This document shows positions 47,747-59,726 of a stretch of DNA of 64,000 nt, in pieces. A program made the translations under genes and the position numbers. This DNA comes from Coriaria nepalensis (Eukaryota > Streptophyta > Magnoliopsida > Cucurbitales > Coriariaceae): the NCBI GenBank assembly GCA_027186245.1, contig CP114499.1, positions 4,097,001-4,161,000 on the forward strand, written 5' to 3'. The notes under the pieces were generated by a model that did no database searches, had not been told where the DNA came from, and saw only the letters and a program-made list of their open reading frames with translations. How positions within the stretch are numbered: the first letter of the stretch is position 1; every line of letters starts with the position of its first letter.

Positions 47747-49502
47747 AGTTTTATTAACAAATACTACAAAATGATAAACGTTTTCTTTTTCTCAATACCA
47801 AAAAGGTTAAGTTTTAATACATAAATATCATTGCTTTAAAACCTAACTTAAATACATAGATAATAATGATAATATCATTGATAATATAAGCTTTGTACCA
47901 ACTCCAACCATCAAATAAATAATAATTTCATATATTCTAAAAACGTATAATAATTACAACTCTAAAGTCATATGTCCATATATCGTTAATAAATATCATA
48001 AGCTATCTAGCGTCGGAATAACAATACACACTTATCACAAGTAGACCTAAATATGTCCAACTATTGTAGGGTGAACTTTCCCTTGATATCATCAACCACC
48101 ATTTCTTGATTTACTATCATGGAAATGCAGGTTTTGTATACATCTTTTTTGCTAAGGATAGGTCTAATTTCATAATAGATTGCAAGTTATTTCTCATGAA
48201 ATGAAAAAATATAATTGAAAATAAAGATTAATACAAACATTTATAAGCTAAATAATCAAATATATTTGAAAATTAAACCAAACAATTAATGCTGGATTAC
48301 TCAAGGGTTCTAATCTTTTTAATCCATCGAGCATTAAGAACAGAGACTTCCAAGTCTTGGATCCCTCATTTCGATACTTGATGGGTCTTGAAAGTATCCA
48401 TCAAGCCATTGAGATAAGAAATCACAAACTTAGAAGTCTTTGACCTCAATGTTCGATGTTTGGTGGTTCTAGTCTTACTAACCCATCGGGCATCGAGCAC
48501 TAAGGTCAGAGACTTGAAAGTTTCTATTCTCTATGCCCGGGTTCTAGTTATACTATCCCATCATTTTCACAAAAAATTCAGTCCAAACCTAAATTACTCA
48601 ATCCAATCATATATATTTCAGTCTAAAATACATAAAAAATACTAATTTTTGAAAAAAAAAAAGTCCTAATTCTAAGTATATGTAATTTATCTTGGGTGAA
48701 GCTTCAACCTTTTCCGCCATTAATTCCAACACTAACTTAGATCACTTGTTTTCCTTTATAGATTTCTCCAGCATATCATCCTTACACTTCTTTTTTAATT
48801 TCTAAATATTGAGATTTTTTGTTCGAACCATAATTTTAGGATGAAGAAGATAAAGTTTTTTATTTTGAGATTTTAGGCTCAAGAAGATGAAAATGATGAA
48901 GAATATGAAGATGTGATGAAGCTGAGCATTTCTGTGCATGCGAAAATGGAGGGAAGACGAACATGGGAAGGGGGTGGAGAAGACAAACGTTCGTTCATTT
49001 TCCTTTTTCTTTATTTTTTTTTCAAATTTAATTAGAAGGGTATTTAAATAATTTCTCATGTTCTTTTTATTTTTAAATTAAAAAAATCAACTAAAGTCAA
49101 AGGGAAAAAAGACCATTTTAGCAACAAAAACATTGTTGAATATACTTTTTAAAACAAAGTTAAAATGGGGTTATTTTTTTACAAATACTCTCATTTAACA
49201 ATTAAAATGTATTTATTTATTTAATTGCAACCACAAACTTTTTTACGTATCTCTTACACCAAAATTATTGTTTTGGAAAGTTTTAGATGACGAGAAAAGA
49301 AGTCTAAAAGAAATTACTCAAAGCGGAGGATCAAACCGGTCGAGCGAGGAGCCACAGTATGACCGCCACGAACGGATTAAAAAACAGAGGGGAAGAAAAA
49401 AAGCTTGAAAAGCAACGAACTCAAAATTACGATAAGGCCAATAAGGTCTTCTTTCTTGTTAAAGCTTACTCCAAGGGCTAGAAACTCACGATCAGTTCAG
49501 TC
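47747..49502. other. Intergenic DNA and cornichon promoter
   Basis: AT-rich. 48290-48560 contains words related to the 80-bp repeats at 41830. 49440-49502 is the likely cornichon 5' UTR. ORFs 48460-48645 and 48802-49059 show no family resemblance. Confidence 0.4.
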
Positions 49503-51708
49503 ATGGCATGGAGTTTGATCTTATGGATCGTCTTTTTCTGCTTCAATGTTGCTCTCATCGTCATGAACTTCTATCAGGTAAACTATTGCTCATCTCTCAC
49601 AAACCCTAATTCTCCCTGTTTCTCGAGCTTCCTATATACTATTCGTAGTTTGGGCCTAAACCCTAGGGTTCGGTCTCTGCTGCTATTATTTCTCTTTTCC
49701 GAAATCGAAGACTTGGTCGTATATTCTGCAGTTATGAAAAAGACTAGTAGCGGAAGTTGGTCAATCGGTTTTCTAAATCAGGCAATCTGAAAATTATCGG
49801 AAGTGAAGCTATTTCTGTATTAGGTAGCTTTCTCCTTTGTGTCTATGAAAATTTGTGAGCATTTGCATTGATCTTGAAGGCGTTTGACCGGAGAAGAAAG
49901 CTAGATCTGTATATGTTCATCTGGCCCAGATTAATTACTGATTCTTTGACATTTCTTTCCTGATATTTTCCTGTGTCTTACTGAATCCAAACAGTGAGGA
50001 TATATTATGTATATTCTAATTTCACATCTCTTGTGCCTTTTATAAGAATTTCACACATTTTGGCGGAGAGTAGTAGAGTTCACGCTGTTGCTTCTTCATG
50101 TTGTGTGAATTAAACATGACGCTTCATTTTCTGTAGCTTTTGATCTTGACCGATTTGGAGGCTGACTATTTGAACATCTACGATTCATCATCTCGCATCA
50201 ATGCCCTGGTTGTTCCTGAGATTATTGTGCAAGCAGCGTTCTGTGCTCTCTTCCTCTTGACGGGGCACTGGTTAATGTTTCTGATAACTGTTCCTCTTTC
50301 TTGTTATCACGCAATGTTGTAAGTATTCTATGTTGTTTATACACAACAGGCTACATTTCCTTAAAAGTTTCCTTTTTATATGTTTAAGGAATTGGTATAG
50401 GAACAATGTATCTTTCTCATTAATTTTCTGGTTTCCATGGTTCAGGTACTTGAAGCAGCAGCACCTTATTGACGTCACTGAAGTATTTAGAGTTCTTAAG
50501 CATGAAAAGTACTATCGGATAATCAAGCTTTCCTTCTACTTACTTATGTTCATCATAATCATTTTCAGGTTTGTCTGCAGTTTTCTTTTAACGGAAACTT
50601 TTAATTATTCATAAGGGTTCTTATACCTGATCTTCTATTTGGATATAGAACTATTGTTGCAGGAATATCTTCACTCTACGGTACTTATGAAGACTTAGAC
50701 ATTCGCTCTTCTAATCTTCAGTTCTAGAAAGTAAACTCACAGTCTGACCTGAAATATGAAACTCTCTGACCACTATGAAATAAATTAGCATCTTACTGCT
50801 CGAGAAAATGTCCTTTTCTATTAAAACATTGTTCATCTGTTTGAAGATTACTTGAATTATGTAAATGGTTAAGCCCTACTTCTTTGAGTAATATGTGGTT
50901 CTTTATTCTTTGAGAAACTAGGTCGGGCTTTCAGTACCATTGTAGAAATACTGTCTTTCTTATGGAAGTATATGTGATCGAATTCTCCATTTTTTTCTTT
51001 TCCATCTTTTCAACCTTCAATTTTTTTGTTTGGATACTTGGCTCATCCTTTTGCCTTTTTTTTTTCTTTGGGATCAAAAGCGAGTGGCCTTAGGAACATG
51101 AAGTTTAGGAACTAACACACACATCTTGCATAAAAAAAGGATTTCATTCTTTCTTCTATGGGTTCTTGATCATGAAGTCAGATTCATTTGCATATGTCAA
51201 AAGTCTTAAAATCAGATTAGCTTGGATCTTATAGGCTCTAAAATTAGATACTTCTTTTACCAACATGTCATTAACATCACTGATACAGTCTGGGGAAGAA
51301 AACACATGAATTAAATAGATATTTAATATTTTTATTACAAAAGTGTCAAAATAAACTTCCATGCTTACTTAGTGATTATTTATTATACGTATAGGTATCC
51401 CCTTTCATTTAGTTTTCTCCCGTTATTTTTAACTTTATGAAAAATCACGTATATCCTTTACTGCATTTAGTACAAATATGGGTGAAGTGAGATAATCCAT
51501 GGGCTCATTTCTCTACCATTTGCACTGCCATTGTTGGTCATAAATGATACAAGATGCTTCATCAGTCTGTCTAGAATTTGAGCTCTCTCTCTCTCTCTCA
51601 TTCTTTCTTTCTCTCTAAGGTATATTCAACAAATTTGATGTGTGCAGGCTTGTTCTATCTGCTTTCCACACCTTAAGTGATGATGATGATGATATGCGGT
51701 TATATTGA
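49503..51708 (+). CDS. Cornichon-family ER cargo receptor
   Basis: Four exons: 49503-49577, 50137-50318, 50446-50568, 51648-51708; 441 bp, 146 residues, the usual cornichon length. The start MAWSLILWIVFFCFNVALIV is the first membrane segment; DLEADYLNIYDSSSRIN and VVPEIIVQ are the conserved loop; LTGHWLMFLITVP is the second hydrophobic segment; HLIDVTEVF and a third membrane segment (about 115-133) precede an acidic DDDDD tail. Cornichons recruit membrane cargo into COPII vesicles at the ER. All junctions are GT-AG and keep frame. The last intron is about 1.1 kb, larger than the others, and has a CT microsatellite near its acceptor. Confidence 0.92.
51583..51600. repeat. CT microsatellite in cornichon intron 3
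   Basis: About eight CT units 50 bp before the last acceptor. Confidence 0.85.
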
Positions 51709-52599
51709 CTTACCGGTCATATGATCAGTATAATATACACTTACTGTAAGTCGGAATTTTACAACCAAGAGATGACGGGGTGCAAATTAGACTTGGATTT
51801 ATGTAAGGACTATAACCGATCAGAATTCCGAGGTCATCAAATCATGTAACTGCTGTGTGCCTCGGGGATGATTTCGCCAACCAACACTTGATTAACTGTT
51901 TCTTTCTACCTTTTTTTTTTGGTTTCTTATGAAAGTTTACATTGATTTGTGAAATAGTCATTCCTTGTAAAGGAGACTAGAATGAGCCTTGTCTTCTAGG
52001 TATCGCTGTTTCTGGTTGCCTTTCCTGCTTGTTGTGTTTGCCCGACAAGAAATTAAATGTATGACTTGGGTTTTTATTTGGACAGTTTGTAATATACGGC
52101 AGTTTTATTGGTCTAAATTTAGGATTAGAAATTTCAACTATGAACCAAATACGATAAAAAGCAAAAATTGACAAAGAAGTAGTGGTTAGATCAACAAAGA
52201 AGTTGAATAAAAATTAAACATTGATCCTTCTGTCATCAAGTCAAACCTTCTTTTGATCAAACTTTGACTATTTAGATTAACATGGTATTTGAGCATGGTT
52301 GCATGGGGTCCTTGGTTCCGAGCTAGGTCTACCCATCTAGAAGAATAACTACCCATAAATGGATCCAGCTTCCCCAAGGAGTGGACCCCTTTATTGCCCA
52401 AGACCCAAACAAATGGGCTGATCGAGTAAATGGGTCTCTTATCGGTTTTCAAGAGGCCCACTAAACTTGTATATCATAGTAAAACTTCAAACTCGGAAAC
52501 AACGGTAAACGGCAACAATTTTGGTGCAATTTTGGTGCCTTTTTGTTGTTTGTTTGTTTGTTTTTAATGAACTCGGAACTCCTCTTCCCCTGCTGACCC
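51709..52599. other. Cornichon 3' UTR and spacer
   Basis: The first 250 bp or so are probably 3' UTR. A (GTTT)n run is at 52548-52564, close to the Copia left end. ORFs on both strands here resemble nothing. Confidence 0.4.
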
Positions 52600-52899
52600 T
52601 ATTAGCTTGCGTAAAAGACATTAATGAAAAACGTTATAATCTTTTTTCATCCTTGAAGTCATACAGGAAAGGCTAATATATAGCCAAAAAGAAAACAAAA
52701 AAAATAGGCCAGCTAATAATTGGTAAACAAGGACAAGGTACCAAAAAACTTATGCTCACAACCAAGAAAAGAAATGACTCTGTATGCAGTATGGAAACAT
52801 ACGTCCAAAGGATTCAAATGATTGGAAAATACGTCTAAAAACCTTATACATGTATACGTGCATGATCATACATACATTTAGGATGAAATAACTTTAATA
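52600..52899 (-). repeat. Copia 3' LTR (300 bp)
   Basis: Matches 57352-57649 along its length with scattered substitutions and a length difference in an A-rich tract. Confidence 0.88.
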
Positions 52900-52906
52900 T
52901 GCCCTC

Positions 52907-55900
52907 TCAAGCTGGCAGACAAAAGAGATCAAGAACGCCAAGCTTGGATATAAGTTTGAGATGTTGAGCAGATGGCAGGGACTCGGTTAAAAGATCAGTT
53001 GGTTGTTCCATGGTATTGACATAATGTAAGAGAATCGTCTTGTCTTGTATTATGTCACGAACAAAGTGATAGTCTAACTCAATATGTTTCATCCTTTCAT
53101 GAAACACAAGGTTAGTAGCAATATGTATGGCAGATTGACTATCACAAAAAATAGAGGACGATTGTGTTGATGGAAAACCAGGTTCTTGGAGAAGTTGTCT
53201 GATCCAAAGAATTTCACAAATGACTAATGCCATGGATTGATATTCCGCCTTAAATGAAGATCTGGAAACAACTCCTTGCTTCTTTGATTTCCAGGAGATG
53301 AGAGAACAACCGAATTGAATGCAGTAACCTGAGGTGGATCGTTTTGAAATGGGGCATGATGCCTAATCACTATCACAGAAAGCCATGAGCTGAAGAGAGG
53401 AATTTTTTGGCAAAAAAAAAATACTAAGACTAGGTGCCTTCTTAATATAGCAAAGAATTCTATAAGCTGCATCTAGGTGAGATTGAGAGGGTGCATGCAT
53501 AAACTAGCTTAGGAGTTGAATTGGATAGCTTAGATCAGGGCGTGTCATGGTTAGGTAGATTAATCTTGCAATAAGCCTTTGATAAGGTTGAACATCAGGA
53601 AGAGCATCAGCAGAAGAAGAAGGTAGAAGCTTTAAGTTCAATTCCATTAGAGTTTGAATAGGTTTACAAGCGGAAAGCCCATAGTCTTGTAGAAGTATAA
53701 GAGCATACTTCCTTTGATTAAGGACAATTCTAGTATTAGATCGAGATATTTCAATCCCTAAGAAGTAGCGAGCAATTCCTAGATCCTTTATGTGATATCT
53801 AGAGTGAAGAAACTCTTTAAGTTTATCAATGGATGCTTTAGAATGAACAAGTTGTTGTCAGCACACCATCTTTATTGAGAATGAACAAGCTGTAGTCAGA
53901 TTTTGACTGCATGAATCCAGCTTCCAAGATAGCAAAAGTGAATTTGGCATTCCATTGATGAGAGGCCTATTTCAATCCATATATGGATTTATGTAATCTG
54001 CAAGCTTGTTGCTGAGAAAATTTAAGCCTTGAGGAATAACCATGTAGACTTCTTCATCTAGATCGCTCTGCAAGAAAGCATTGCGCACATCCATTTGAAA
54101 GAGAGGCTAGTCATTGATGGAAGTAATAGACATGATGGTTCTCACTGTCACCACCATAGCAATAGATGAGAAGGTTTCATGGAAATTTATTTATTCATTC
54201 TGCATGAATCCTTTAGCAACTAGATGTGCTTTAAAACATTCAATTGATCCATCAGCTCTGTGCTTCGCCTTGTATACCCATTTACATATGATTGGTTTCT
54301 TGTTAGGAGGTAAGTCAACAATGAACCATGTCTTGTTTATTTTGAGAGCTTCCAGTTCTTATTCTATGGCAAATTTCCATCTACTTTCTTGACAGGCTTG
54401 CTCAAAGGTGTGAGGTTCAATTGTAGAAGAGATAAAAGTCTGAAAGAATTATAAGAATTACTGAAAGAATTATAAGAATTACTGAAAGAATTATAAGATA
54501 AACATGAAGAAATTGGGTACATGACTGAGCAACAGACTGTTGAAGTCTTGGAGCGTAGAGAAAGAATTGCAGCAACATAATAATAATCATCCCACAAAAC
54601 AGGATGTTGAGTCACTCTACTTGATTTTCTAATGAGGATTGTAGAAGCAGAGGATTTATTTTAAGTGGAAGGAGACTAGGATAAAGGAGTAGATGAAGTG
54701 GATAAGGCAGAAGGTGTATTTGGTGGTGTTTGAAAATGAGTTTGAACAGTTAGAATAGAAACAATATAATTATCATCAAAGAAGTCTAAAGGATGTATGA
54801 GGTGTGGGACTAAGAACAAAAGACACAGAGATTTTGAAAGAAAAAACATCTTCTATAAATTTGACATCTCTTATAATAAAAAATTATCTACTTTATTAAC
54901 CTATATGCTTTCTGTCTTTGTGCACAACTAAGGAATATACAAGCCTAAAAATCCATGAGCATACTTGTCAGCATTGTGAAGTATGGAAGAGTAGCATAAG
55001 TAACCAAATATCTTCATATGAGTTATATTAGGAGGTTTTTTGTGAAGAAGTTCAAAAGAAGTTTTGTTTTGCAAAATATGTGTTAGTATTCTGTTTAGGA
55101 TGTAGGTATCAGTAAGAATACAATCCCCTCAATGATGATCTGGTATAGCAGTTTGGAATTTGAGGGCTCTTGCCATATTGAGTATGTGTCTATATTTTCT
55201 TTCCACCCTCTCATTTTGTTGGGATGTATAGGGATAAGAAGTTTCGTGCAAGATGTTTAGAGACTTGAAAAAATTTGAGCAGTTTGTATTTATGAATTTA
55301 AGGCCATTATTTGATCTGACCTTTTTAATTTTGTATGAGAATTGAGTATGAACTTGAGTGATAAAATCTTTTAGTGTAGCTCCAACTTCATGTTTGAAAG
55401 CCACCAAATAGGTCTAAGTACCTCTTGAGTGATCATCTATTATGATTAAGAAGTATTTAGCATTATTATGATTTGGAGTCCTATAAGGACCCCAAACATC
55501 AAGGTGTAATAGATTAAAAGATTGCTCACTGTGAGAGGAACTATGAGGAAAAGGAAGCTTTGTTTGCTTAGCTAAATGACACACTTCACAATAATGCAAG
55601 ATAATTTGATTGAGATGAGAAAATTTAGGCAACATTTGCATTCTAGAGTAAGAAAGATGGCCAAGTCTTGAATGCCAAAGTTGAATATCTAAAACAGACA
55701 TCTTATTCAAAAAGACATTACATGCTTTAAAGGAAAAGAAGTGATCAAATCATCTCTGTTTGGTAGCAAATAGTAGAGGTCGTGTAATTCCCTACTAGTC
55801 CCCAAGATTTCCCCAGTTATATGCTCCTGCAAGATGCACATTTTTGGAAAGAATGATGTCAAACAAAAGTTATCTTTAGTAAGAGAAGATATTAAAAGAA

Positions 55901-57298
55901 GATTATATTGAAATTGGGGAACAAAAAATACTTTTTTTAGTATTAGTTCGTATGATAATCTGATAGAGCTAGAGTGAGTAGCTTGCACTGTTAGCCCATT
56001 TGGTAGGTTTATGGATGGAGTAGAGTCTACTGAACATGGAACAAGGTCTAATAAGTACTCAAAGTGACATGTCATATGGTGACTTGCCCCTGTATCCAAA
56101 ATCCAACCATCAGTGAAATTATCAGTTAAAAAACAACTTGAGATACCTGCTTGAGTAGTTGCTAAAGCAACAATTGGTGTTGGTTCATTTTTCTGCTTCA
56201 GAAGATCTATCAATTGCTTATATTGCTCAGTAGACAGATTTGATCCAATGGTAGAGAAGTTTTCAATAGAAAAGTCTGAATTCATTTAAATAGCATTAGC
56301 ATCGGTAGGCTTTTGAAAGAAAGGTTTCTTACTTTTGTAGTTCTTGTTTGGAGGATATCCAATAAGTTTGAAGCATGACTCCTTTTTATGGCTCTTAAGA
56401 TGACAGTGCTCACATTCCAAATAATTCTTATTTGTCGAAGCAGAGAAAGGAATAAATTTACTTGCATTGGTGAAGAATGCAGTTGCATCAGCTGCTAGAT
56501 TCCCTGGATTAATATCTCTTTGAATCTCATCATGAGTTAATATTGCATAAGCATGGCTTACAGAAGGTAGATGACTCATGATAAGTATTTGGCTACGCAA
56601 GGGAATATAGGATTCATGAAGACCCATCAGAAATTGAATTAAAATTTGCTGCTCTTCATGTTATTGGTATGCTGTAGAAGAGACATAATCACAATAGGAG
56701 AGAGCAACAAAAAATGAATATTCATCCCATAGTGTTTTCATCTTGTTGTAATAAGCAAAGATGTCCATTGATTCTTGAGTAGTGGTGGAGATTGCCTTTT
56801 GAATATTAAAAATCCTAGATCCATTTATCTTCTCAAATTGTGTCTTTAGTTCGCTCCAAACAATCTAAGCAGAGATTGAATACACTATGCCTGAGTAAAT
56901 GTCTTTTGACACCGTGTTCATTATCCATTGAAGAACCACAACATTACCTCTGTCCCAAGTTTGTGAAAGAAGAGGATCTTGAGTTGGACGTGTGTATGTG
57001 CCATTGATGAAACAAATCTTGTTCTTAGTCATCAAGACTATATAAGCATAGCACAACTCCATACATTACAGTTTTGAGATCCTTGAAGAGTTTGATTGAT
57101 CAACACCAAACTAGTCATGTTAGAGGGATGAAGGTAAAGGGGATGATTGAAATCTATAGGATTGATGAAAGACTGGGATACTGGAATGGTGTTTAATGCA
57201 GGTAAGGTGACATTTTGAATCAATGGAGTTTCATTTTGATTTGTTTGGGGCTTTGGTGTTTCATTTGAACCATCAATTGGTTCAACAATAGTAGACAT
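52907..57298 (-). pseudogene. Copia gag-pol relic
   Basis: Gag starts about 57298, with PLYLHPSNMTSLVLINQ. A CCHC knuckle (CEHCHLKSHKKESC) lies in 56286-56627. Protease has WILDTGASHHMTC in 55707-56285. GAG-pre-integrase has LWHSRLGHLSYSRM and integrase HLDVWGPY and IIDDHSRGT in 55129-55710. RT remnants lie at about 53500-54500 and RNase H at 52907-53233 (HIELDYHFVRDII). At least six frame breaks separate the parts. Confidence 0.85.
54440..54501. repeat. 21-bp tandem repeat, about 2.9 copies, inside the Copia relic
   Basis: CTGAAAGAATTATAAGAATTA twice exactly and a third partial copy. It arose after the element lost function. Confidence 0.9.
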
Positions 57299-57351
57299 TT
57301 GTGAAGAATGATTTTGATGAGGTTAAAAGAAATTCCTATGCTCTGATATCA

Positions 57352-57649
57352 TATTAGCTTTCGTAAAAGACATTTAAAGAAAAAGTTTTAACTTTTTTCA
57401 TCCTTGAAGCAATACATGAAAGGCTAATATATAGCCAAAAAAAAAAAAAAAAAAACAAGCTAGCTAATAAACAATAACCAAGGATAAGGTATAAAAAACT
57501 CATGCTCACAACCAAGAAAAGAAATGGCTTTGCATGTAGTATGAAAACATATATTCAAAGGATTCAAATGATTGGAGAATACGTCCAAAAACCTTATACA
57601 TGCATACATCCATGGTCATACATGCATTTAGGATGAAATAACTTTAATA
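57352..57649 (-). repeat. Copia 5' LTR (298 bp)
   Basis: Followed on the minus strand by the primer-binding site, which fixes its end at TAATA (57352). Confidence 0.88.
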
Positions 57650-57763
57650 GAATCTTTTTTCCAATCACCTCTACCACATTAAATCCCCAACTCTCACTTT
57701 TTTTTCCTCCTCCTACCCACCAAATTCAAATCTTCAAAAAACTACTATTTCTTCCAACGGTCA

Positions 57764-59457
57764 ACTCAAACAAGCCCCGCTTGAAATGACGATACAAGGT
57801 CCGGAAATGAAGTTCGGAGGCTACGTTAAACGTGTATGTGAGCTAAAGGGCCATTAGAGAAGGCCAAAGAGTCCATGCCCATATGATCAAAATCTGTTAT
57901 CTACCTCCTGTTTACTTTCACACAAGGCTTGTCGTCTTCTACACCAAGTACGGTTGTCCGTGTGATACCCGGAACGTGTTCGATGAAAATGCCCCAAAGA
58001 AATGTTGTTTCTTGGACTGCAATGATTTCAGCTTATTCTCAAAGGGCCTTGACCCTTTTTGTAGAGATGTTAAGATCAGATACAGACCCAAATGAGTTCA
58101 CTTTTGCTAGCATACTTTCTTCATGCATAGGCACTTCTTGGTTCAATATAGGAAGGCAAATCCATTCTCTCGCAATAAAAAGAAATTTCGATTCACAAAT
58201 GTACGTAGGTAGTTCCTTCTTGACATGTATGCTAAATCTGATAGAATCCATGAAGCTCGAGGAGTTTTCGAATGCTTACTAGAACGAGATGTCGTTCCTT
58301 GTGCCACAATCATTTCTGGGTATTCTCAATTGGGTCTAGACGAAGAAGCATTAATACTTCACCATCCGGACTTGCTGCTTTGGATCATGGAAAGCAAGTT
58401 CTTAACCATGTTCTTCGAACTGAACTTCCATCTTATGTTGTTCTTGAGAACTCTTTAATTGACATGTATGCAAAATGTGGAAGCCATAGTTATGCTAGAA
58501 GGATATTGATAGAATGGTTGAAAGAACCCGAAATATCATGGAATGCTAGGCTTGTAGGGTGTAGTAAACACGGGATGGGAAGAGAAGTGGTTGAACTTTT
58601 TAATTTAATGAGAGAAGAAGACTAAAGAAAACCTGATAATATTACATTTTTAGCCATTTTATCCGGGTGTAGCCATGGGCAATTAGAAGACAGAGGGCTT
58701 AAAATTTTCTACGAAATGGAAACTGAGAAAGATGGCGTTAAGCCAGAGATTGAGCATTATGGTTGCTTTGTTGATTTTTTAGGGCGAAGTGGTAAAATAG
58801 AAGAGGCGTATAAGTTCATAAACAAGATGCCATTTGAGCCAACAGATGCTATATGGGGCTCTCTTCTCGGAGCTTGTAGTGCCCACCTGAATATAGACAT
58901 TGGTGAAATTGTGGGCCGTTGGCCTTTGGAAATAGAGCCGGAAAATGCAGGCAATTACGTAATTCTCTCTAATCTATATGCTTCTGCAGGGAGGTGGGAA
59001 GATGTGAGAAACCCAAGGGAATTGATGCAAGAGTAGGCAGTAGTAAAAGAACCTGGGAGAAGTTGGATTGAGCTCGATCAAAGCGTTTATACCTTTCATG
59101 TGAGCGATCGGAACCATCCACTGAGGGAAGAGGTTGGTATGAAAGCGAGGGAACTATCTGTGAAGTTTAAAGAAGATGGGTATGTTCCTGATTTGAGCTG
59201 TGTTTTGTATAATGTGGATGAGGAGCAGAAGGAGAAGATACTTTTAGGGCATAGTGACAAACTGGCCTTAGCTTTCTGGTTAATTTCTACTTCTGAACGA
59301 TCACCGATTCAGGTCATGAAGAACCTTAGGATTTGTGTCGACTGTCATAATTTTGCTAAGTTAGTGTCTAAAATTTATACAAGGAAAGTATCTTTTAAGG
59401 GATAAAAACCGGTTTCATCATATTGTAGGAGTATGTTCTTGTGGAGATTATTGGTAA
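57764..59457 (+). pseudogene. Decayed DYW-type PPR gene (At3g13770-like)
   Basis: Fragments in several frames give a PLS-class PPR protein in order: an EGQRVHAHMIK block (57860), VSWTAMISAYSQ, NEFTFASILSSC, a MYAKS..EARGVFECL repeat, LDHGKQVLNHVLRTELPSY, SLIDMYAKCGS, EISWNARLVGCSKHG, HYGCFVDFLGRSGKIEEAYKF, ENAGNYVILSNLYASAGRW, the E domain, and a DYW end reading HHIVGVCSCGDYW at 59457. This closely resembles Arabidopsis At3g13770. At least five frameshifts or stops interrupt it (for example after GREED at 58622, the TAG at 59035 and the frameshift near 59395). Intact members act in organelle RNA editing. No functional start is visible; upstream lies the Copia element. Confidence 0.85.
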
Positions 59458-59726
59458 AGGGGTATATTCCGTGTAACATATGATTCCGGCCACTTTTTTG
59501 GTTGGTGGGTGCCATTAAGATCCCGAATCTAGGGGCAACAGATTATTGAAAGAATAAGCTTCATCCAATATTTATCCAAGAAAGCTGATGATAAGCTACC
59601 ATTTGAGAATCTCCTTGGACTTCCAAGTAACCTTTTCCTATTCTTATCTTCTACTTCTTTTCTAATTCCTTATTCACTATTGCTTTGACATTTTTACAAA
59701 GACAGACATACAGCTCAATCTAGGGT
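59458..59726. other. Spacer and 3' UTR of the gar2-like gene
   Basis: No coding signal. The PPR relic and the gar2-like gene converge here. Confidence 0.45.

Larger units (their letters stand above)
52600..57649 (-). mobile_element. Copia retrotransposon, complete layout, inactivated, TA...TA termini
   Basis: A 5,050-bp element on the minus strand with LTRs of 300 and 298 bp, a tRNA-Met primer-binding site (TGATATCAGAGC, 57340-57351) and a polypurine-like GAGAGGGCA before the 3' LTR. Domains in order are gag, knuckle, protease, integrase, RT and RNase H, all broken by stops and frameshifts. The LTRs begin TATTA and end TAATA on the minus strand instead of TG...CA. Flanking 5-mers (GACCC and GAATC) do not form a clean target duplication. 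It separates cornichon from the PPR relic. Confidence 0.88.

Noticed and set aside
52595..57654. Target duplication for the second Copia element
   Set aside because: Flanking 5-mers GACCC and GAATC agree at only three positions; I do not claim one.
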